NCBI GenBank assembly: GCA_019009955.1
Contig: CM032228.1
Coordinates: 8,667,001 to 8,731,000, forward strand
Source: Riptortus pedestris
Lineage: Eukaryota > Arthropoda > Insecta > Hemiptera > Alydidae
Reading direction: 5' to 3'
DNA length: 64,000 nucleotides
In this document: piece by piece, positions 58,230 to 64,000 of the stretch
How the letters are laid out: the number at the start of each line of letters is the position of its first letter
How positions within the stretch are numbered: the first letter of the stretch is position 1
Position numbers and translations under genes: made by a program
Notes under the pieces: generated by a model
Databases searched by the model: none
Told to the model about the DNA's origin: nothing
Seen by the model: only the letters and a program-made list of their open reading frames with translations

Positions 58230-59097
58230 AGCAGACATCCCTTAAGGAAAATCAGCTATTGAGGTCTTACTCAAGATGTAATTTTTGAAGTCTTTCCGCA
58301 AATGTCCATCGATCCTACCTAGGAGATGACGAATAGGTCCGTCATGCAGGGGCTGCGTAAATTAAGCAGATTTCCCACGTGAAGTTATACAGTAGAGAAA
58401 TCTCCATACTGCTAACACCACCTTAAATAATAAGTGAAGTAATGAGAAAACATTCAGTTTTCCAGTTAATAACTCTTCAACAAAAAGTTTCTGAATTTTG
58501 AACGAACATTCCAGCCAACCTGAATTCTAGAAAGGAAATAAAAACCATTAATGGAATATATCTTAATATAACACGTTAATTTTATTGAAGACTATTTACT
58601 ATAGCTAGTGCTGTAATTTAAATGAATTAGAATAATTTTGATCTCAATCACTTAAATTTTAGTAATCCAAGAACAAAAGAAGTGGTGGGGGGGGGGGTCA
58701 ACAGAACGTTTTTGCATAAATTTCACGTAAAAGTTCAATGAAAACAAAGTTCCTTAATTAACCTTGTAATGAAGTAGTTCATGGTAAAACAGCTAATTAT
58801 TAATATAACATGAGTAGGAGTTGGGGTTTACTGAAAGCGGAAAACTATAAAATTCAAATATCTTAGTTAATATTCATGATACAAAAAATATGTATAGAAC
58901 AATATTTATATATCATTTAATTTGAAATATGGTTGGTTTATATAAGTTTACGATCCGACGTATTGCAACGGAGATGTTTCGAATTATCAAAATTCCACCC
59001 AATAAACCTCCCCCCTCCCTCTAGTCCGATATCAGCCATTAACGAACTTCATCTTCCTTTTTACATAAAACGATTAAATATCATGTTCAAACCTCAA
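58230..59097. mobile_element. Family A head fused to an inverted long-form copy
   Basis: A plus head (AGCAGACATCCCTTAAGG to 'gagatgacgaa', about 58230-58331) is followed without an AT tract by a minus tail 'aggtccgtcatgcaggggctgcg' (58335). A near-complete long-form body follows to 'acataaaacgattaaatatc' (59080). This is an inversion or insertion at the place of the AT tract. Confidence 0.75.
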
Positions 59098-59114
59098 TAT
59101 GTGGAGGTCCCAAG

Positions 59115-59445
59115 TTCATAATATATCTGTCAGTTAACACTCTAGTGGTCGCAATTTTTGTTAGATCTTTGCCAAACTCGATATTTAAACATTTTATGTA
59201 AAACTAAAGATCAAGTTCGTTAATGGCTAATCCGTAAAAATTTCGACCAGTGGGAAGGAAAGTTTAGAGAAGGATACTTTTGAAAATTCTTAATATCTCC
59301 GTTATTATACGTTAGATCGAAAAAGAGTATTTTATACAATAGTAATTGTATATAACCAATCTTATTTCAAACGTAATGTTCTATAAATGTTGGTGTGAAT
59401 GTTTTAGGGAATCACCTAATAAGGTCGAACTCATGACGCGAATTA
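59115..59445 (+). mobile_element. Family A body and head scrap
   Basis: Body start 'gtcagttaacactctagtggtcgc' to 'atgttctataaatgttgg', then a head scrap (aatcacctaataaggtcgaactcatgacgcg), cut by the GA block. Confidence 0.6.
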
Positions 59446-59788
59446 GGAAGAGAGAGAGAGAGAGGAGATAAGAGAGAGAGAGAGAGAGAGTGAGAGAGAG
59501 ATAAGAGAAGAGGGAGAGAGAGAGAAGAGGAGAGAAGGGAGAGAGAGGGAGAGATAGAGAGAGAGGGAGAGGGAGAGAGAGAGAGGGAGAGGGAGAGGGA
59601 GAGGAGGGAGGGAGAGAGAGGGAGAGGGAGTAGGGAGAGGGAGAGGGAGAGGGAGAGGGAGAGGGATGAGAGAGAGGGAGAGGGAGAGTGCGAGAGAGAG
59701 AGTAGGAGGGAGAGGGAGAGGGAGAGAGAGAGTGGGAGAGAGAGAGTGGGGGAGAGAGAGTGGGAGAGAGAGAGAGAGAGGGAGAGAG

Positions 59789-59819
<31 letters not shown>

Positions 59820-59841
59820 ATAGAGAGAGATAGAGAGAGAG

Positions 59842-59873
<32 letters not shown>

Positions 59874-59935
59874 AGAGAGAGGAGAAGACGTGATGAGAAG
59901 AGAGAAGTAGAGAGAGGAGAGAGAGGGAATTTCAG
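59446..59935. repeat. (GA)n purine tract, about 490 bp
   Basis: GA and GGGAGA units almost without pyrimidines on the plus strand. The 230-codon minus frame rich in Ser, Leu and Pro is read-through. Such tracts can form triplex DNA and act as polymerase stalls. Confidence 0.95.
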
Positions 59936-60107
59936 TGAATTATTGGACTGTGACTCATTTGAACCAAGTATACGCCATCCAGTGTTATACTCGTGAGTAG
60001 TAATTAAGAATAATAACCTAGTTAATTGTGCATTGTGAAATAAACTGTGCGAGTATTTAATTTTGCAATCCAAAAGAACTCTTATTAAAAGCGTTTATTA
60101 CTGATCT
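59936..60107 (+). mobile_element. Possible LTR 3' portion
   Basis: Unique-looking sequence with AATAAA (60038) and an end CTCAAAAACGTAACA that matches the usual CGTAACA close of many gypsy/BEL LTRs. The start is not visible; the GA tract may be part of the LTR. Confidence 0.3.
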
Positions 60108-60530
60108 TGGACGCCTCAAAAACGTAACAATATATATTATATATCAGGCTGGGTCAGAAATTCTCAAAACCAAAAGGTCGTCCGATCCCAGAATACCGCT
60201 TGAGCTTCTAAAATTTGCTCCACATATGACATGGATTACTAACCACAGGCAGTTTTGCAGTGTGCCGATAATGAGAAGAGAATGACAAGATACAGAGAGA
60301 GAGACTTGAGCAGTAAATGGGTTAAGTTAATCGAATCAGATGCCGACAAAGCAATGCTTTGCGTGTGAGGATTGCTGCGGTCTCGGGGCTAACATCCTTT
60401 GATGTGGTTCGTCTATAACATTATGTAACCTACCAACACCACCCCGACGGGGGGTCAATAGCTCCTTTCTTATAGATACAGTTTGTAAATTCTTTAATGA
60501 TAATATTTGAGCGGCAGAGGCTTAATGGGT
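60108..60530. other. Interval without recognised features
   Basis: GC-balanced non-repetitive sequence (for example 60330-60460). No frame or RNA fold identified by eye. Confidence 0.35.
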
Positions 60531-60535
60531 AACTT

Positions 60536-60636
60536 TAGCTGATTTCCTTGAGGTTGTCCTCATGACGTGATTTTCGAAAAATTTCATCAAATGTTTATCG
60601 ATCCTAACCAGGAGATGACGAAAATGAGGTACATTC
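60536..60636 (+). mobile_element. Family A head ending at a Helitron
   Basis: A head with a lost palindrome half (agctgatttccttgaggttgtcc ... gagatgacgaaaatgagg) stops where the AT tract would start, and the B element begins. Confidence 0.7.
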
Positions 60637-60637
60637 A

Positions 60638-61145
60638 GCTCAGATATCACGCTTCGCCAGGGAATTCATTTGAGGCTGGATGTTATTTTTTTTGCACAAT
60701 ATTTTGACATTTACCCTTCCTAGTGTTTAGGGTTAATACCCGTCGTTTCTGTGGATTTGTTAATAATAAAATCATTTTTTTATGTAAGACTTCACTGTCC
60801 TCCATATTTTCATATTTCCAGTTTTCCTGTGCATTATGCATAGATTTAAATTATTAAGGACAAAATATTATAATAATATATTATATTTTTTCCAGGTGAG
60901 ATACCTGGTAGTTCATATTGAAAAGAATAGTTGAGCAAATTTCTCTAAATAATAAAATAAACAACTTTTGTTAAGTGCATATTTGCCGTAACCCCAATAG
61001 GAAACGAAATATCACTATATTTAATTTCAGGCCTTCCTTATAACCCCCACTCCTGCCCATCCATAGAAATGTTAGTATGGCTTATTATAAGGAAGGCGTC
61101 AGTGCTAATTCACATACCGAGTTTGGTTTAGTTCGGCTGAGTTAG
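60638..61145 (-). mobile_element. Family B Helitron, 3' half
   Basis: Terminal region 'gctcagatatcacgcttcgcc' (mutated hairpin and CTAG), then 'agtgtttagggttaataccc', a monomer with 'cttataacccccactcctg' and 'catagaaatgttagtatgg'. Breaks off at 'gttcggctga'. Confidence 0.7.
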
Positions 61146-61339
61146 GTTGAGAAATGTCTACAAAAAAAAAAAAAAAAAAAAAAAGGAAATAACGGGAGTT
61201 TTAAGAAAATTTAAGAAGAAACTTGATATCTTCCGGATTGAACAACACAATGAAATAATTTAAGTTAAACCATTGAGCACCGTAACACTTCCGTAAATAG
61301 CGGGGCTTACGAATGAATACTTCGAAAATGTAATTTACA

Positions 61340-61526
61340 AACGGTATTCAAACAGCACAAAATATTCAATGGTTAATTAAAAAGTCCGAAAGACAAACAA
61401 TTTTTACAAGATAGTGGGATTTACATGATGCCATGTGAATGCAGTAAAGTATAGTGGGATAGACAGGAAAGAAGACAACCACAAGAGTTAACCAAAACGT
61501 GGCTGATCTGAAATATCACAGAATAA
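61340..61526 (+). repeat. Left arm of an inverted pair (partner 62440-62590)
   Basis: 'atgtgaatgcagtaaagtat', 'agtgggatagacag', 'agagttaaccaa' and 'ctgatctgaaatatcac' each appear inverted, in reverse order, at 62440-62545. The A element starting at 61530 abuts this arm. Confidence 0.75.
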
Positions 61527-61529
61527 AAA

Positions 61530-61990
61530 GTCCGTCACGCAGGGGCTGCGTAAACTAAGCAGATTTCCCTCGGGAAGTTTAGTAATAGATAAATATACAT
61601 ACTGCTAACACAAATAGCCACGTTGTGAATAAAAACAAACGGAAAAATAAGAATGTGTTTACAATTTCACAATCAACCCTGCCGACAGGAAAGCGTTTGA
61701 GGTTAGAAATGTAAACAACTAACGGGCCGTCCCTGGCTCACACCGAGTTTAGATAAAACAATTACTGTTTGTGTGATGTGTGTTACACATTATGTGGGGT
61801 GGTGAGTGGGTTGTGTTGAGTACTGTAATTAATATTTAGAGTCAGAATAATTGTTATCTCAATCAATAAAAATTTTAGTAAGTTCAAAACTTTAAGATGA
61901 GGGTGGGGGGGGGGGGGGGGGGGTCCGCCAGGGCAATATTTATTGTAATCTCGTTTATAATTTCCCTTAAGGGAAATCTGCTAAAACATG
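61530..61990 (-). mobile_element. Family A copy between two inverted arms
   Basis: Inverted tail GTCCGTCACGCAGGGGCTGCG, shortened long-form body, a 20-G run (61904-61922), then a head remnant with the intact palindrome (atttcccttaagggaaatctgct) at 61963-61985. Most of the head and the AT tract are deleted. Confidence 0.75.
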
Positions 61991-62021
61991 TAGGGGAGAG
62001 TAGGGTAATAGCGAGGGTAGT

Positions 62022-62035
62022 TGCACACACACACG

Positions 62036-62112
<77 letters not shown>
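62022..62112. repeat. Compound microsatellite (CA)n(TA)n
   Basis: About 22 CA units with one CGCTCG interruption, then about 21 TA units. Opposite frames across it are read-through. Confidence 0.95.
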
Positions 62113-62114
<2 letters not shown>

Positions 62115-62439
62115 TATTTTTCAGGCTACAACGCTCTGAATATTCGGCTAGAGTGGTTTGAATTTTCATTGGCTTTCGAATTTTCCATCTTCGTCAGGCT
62201 GTGCTTTCAATATGAATAGTTACTTAATTAAATCATATGATTAGGGTTTTTTATTATGGTTTTTCGAGTTTTGGAGAGGATTATTACATCCTCCAAACCG
62301 TTTATTGTATTTGTTCTCTTGTTAATTTCGAGATGTTCTAGTACATGTCTTATATCTATGTCTCCTCTATGTAGAATATTTTGTCTCGTCGAACTTAATT
62401 TGGTAAGAACAATTATTTGCGTGTCTAGCTATGGTGGAT

Positions 62440-62590
62440 GTTTTATTCTCTGATATTTCAGATCAGTCACGTGTTGGTTAACTCTTGTAGCGGCCATGTT
62501 ATCTGTCTATCCCACTATACTTTACTGCATTCACATGGTATGTAACTTAAATATTCATTGAATGTTTTGTATTTTGCAGTTAGAAAACTA
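62440..62590 (-). repeat. Right arm of the inverted pair (partner 61340-61526)
   Basis: Reverse complement matches the left arm with scattered differences, for about 120-150 bp. An A tail scrap (aactaagcagatttcccac) follows at 62586-62640. Confidence 0.75.
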
Positions 62591-62640
62591 AGCAGATTTC
62601 CCACTGTGAACTGTTACAATTGGGAAATCTGAATAACAAC

Positions 62641-63285
62641 TGTGTTGTTGAAACATGGAGATAAAAGTTTTTTTAGGGAGTTATAAAGTATTTTCTTAAC
62701 CAAAAAACAGTTGTTTCTTCCCTATTTAGCAGGGACGAATATTTCTTCTTTTTGCTAGTAGAGCTTTAAGGCAATAAGCCTGAACATAACAAGCGACCAT
62801 AGTAGAATACAAATAAAATTTCTTGATCAATATTTAAGACTGCTGAATAAATGTGGATAAAATAATTAAAACTAAATTTACTTTGCAGTAAGAACTATTC
62901 TATACTATATTCAGGCAGAATAATGAGTGTGAATTTTATTCAATGTAAGGCTGTCCAAGTATTTACGTTTATTAAATATTACTGCTTTCTGGACGATCGA
63001 ACAACTGTTGCTGAGTTTGACAGACGATTCGTTAATTGGGATTTCAATCTATCCATCTTCAAAACATTTATTTATATCTAACTAAACATATACATAACTA
63101 TAACTATAATATTGAAGAGCTCGTTTTTTTATTATTATTCAATATTCAATTCACTTAATTTCAAAAAGCAGCTCCAATCACATCAAACGTATTTTACAAA
63201 TATTCTCTTGTGTGCCCGACTTAGAAACTTAGTATTCATAATTTCTCACAGTTATGTGTTTTTAGCAGGAACTATGTTGGTGCCC
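62641..63285. other. Interval without recognised features
   Basis: A+T-rich, non-repetitive. The overlapping 104- and 60-codon frames at 63112-63434 run into the Helitron fragment and have no known motif. Confidence 0.35.
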
Positions 63286-63287
63286 AA

Positions 63288-63659
63288 TATATTTTTGACT
63301 CCCGCTGTAGTTTTAACGTATATCTCTTTTATACTTCGGTATACGACAAAAGTGTGTATACAAAAAAAAAATACTTTTGATACGTGCATTTTTGCCGAAA
63401 ACACGATAGGAACCGAAATATTGTAATTTTTCATATCATGCCTCCCTTACTTATATGTCTCTCTGAGAATATTATTACAGCCTATAGTCTAAGTTGGGTT
63501 AGTAGTAACGTTTGTACCTAGTTATAAACAATTTGGTTCAGTGGTTTAGATAACAAACAGACGCCAAAGCCACTAATTGCATTTTTGCCATCGTCTATGA
63601 CATGTGAAACGAAAAAGTATCGTGAAATTTGGACAAAAAAATAAATGTACAGAGGTTAC

Positions 63660-63662
<3 letters not shown>
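63288..63662 (-). mobile_element. Family B Helitron, 5' part
   Basis: From 'ttgactcccgctgtagtttt' and 'ttcggtatacgacaaaagtg' to the 5' end (acatgtgaaacgaaaaag ... cagaggttacaatttta) beside (AT)n. The AAACAAAC run is shortened and the 3' half is missing. Confidence 0.7.
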
Positions 63663-63696
<34 letters not shown>

Positions 63697-63699
63697 AGT

Positions 63700-64000
63700 A
63701 TTATTCAAAAATATAATTTTTAGCAGACCTCCTTTTTGTCATCTGCTGGGTAGAATTGATGGACATTTGAAAAAATGTTGTAAAATTGTAAAAATAAATA
63801 ACTAATCAATTTTAAATTTTATACTTCTACAGCTCCGTAAATAATTGAATACATTTTAGTTGATAAAATGTTTCATTTTATGAAAAGTTAAATATAAATG
63901 GGCACTAATGTTAGGATTTATTTCCCTCCACCTTGTGTTTGGTTATGGAGTCGTCAAAGATTAATGGAATATTAAATTAAACTACTTCGTTCAGTCTCTT
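63700..64000. other. Window end with an A-family head scrap
   Basis: 63719-63790 shows a minus head scrap (agacctcctttttgtcatctgctgggtag ... gatggacatttg). The rest is A+T-rich without features. Confidence 0.45.

Noticed and set aside
59381..60073. 230-codon Ser/Leu/Pro-rich minus frame
   Set aside because: Produced by a (GA)n tract.

Overview
This is a gene-poor, A+T-rich stretch of animal nuclear DNA, most likely from an arthropod. The reasons are: one spliced exon of a rhodopsin-like neuropeptide receptor resembling arthropod RYamide/tachykinin-type receptors; I-clade retrotransposons with an RNase H domain; a Ty3/gypsy element; several piggyBac elements; Tigger and Tc1-type elements; and very many (AT)n, (CA)n and (GA)n tracts. 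The species cannot be named from the sequence. Nearly all long open frames are read-through of repeats.

Two mobile families built the region. 'Family A' (my label) has 30 or more complete, partial or inverted copies. Its layout is: a head that starts AGCAG and carries a 20-bp palindrome; about 100 bp of conserved sequence; an (AT)n or (CA)n(AT)n tract; a 400-850 bp body; and a tail with a GC-rich hairpin that ends ...GACGGAC. Copies sit in T runs. No coding sequence is seen, and the layout fits a non-autonomous Helentron (Helitron-2) type element. 'Family B' has Helitron ends (a hairpin about 8 nt before a terminal CTAG, inserted at A^T) and internal monomers of about 300 bp. B elements repeatedly lie inside the (AT)n tract of A copies, as do a Tigger element, a Tc1-like MITE and an unidentified insert.

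Region by region: 1-10.9 kb, A copies, a B Helitron nested in A, a tRNA-derived SINE and a GC-rich fold-back. 11.4-12.3 kb, 3' ends of I-like retroposons. 14.2-17.0 kb, a 44-bp satellite of about 60 units beside the receptor exon (17.1-17.3 kb, minus). 18.9-19.8 kb, an A-rich array. 20.2-21.9 kb, the longest I-clade retrotransposon remnant (minus). 22-35 kb, A and B nests with another RNase H fragment. 35.8-36.4 kb, a 36-bp array. 37.0-37.55 kb, a piggyBac 5' part. 40.7-42.2 kb, A with Tigger inside. 45.1-46.1 kb, a piggyBac-type MITE inside A. 50.2-52.1 kb, a deleted gypsy element. 54.6-56.0 kb, a piggyBac with both ends and a truncated transposase. 59.4-60.1 kb, a GA-rich block joined to a possible LTR end. 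61.3-62.6 kb, an inverted repeat pair round an A copy.

The only likely host coding sequence is the receptor exon. Everything else reads as nested, mostly dead transposons whose order of insertion can be worked out from interrupted copies.
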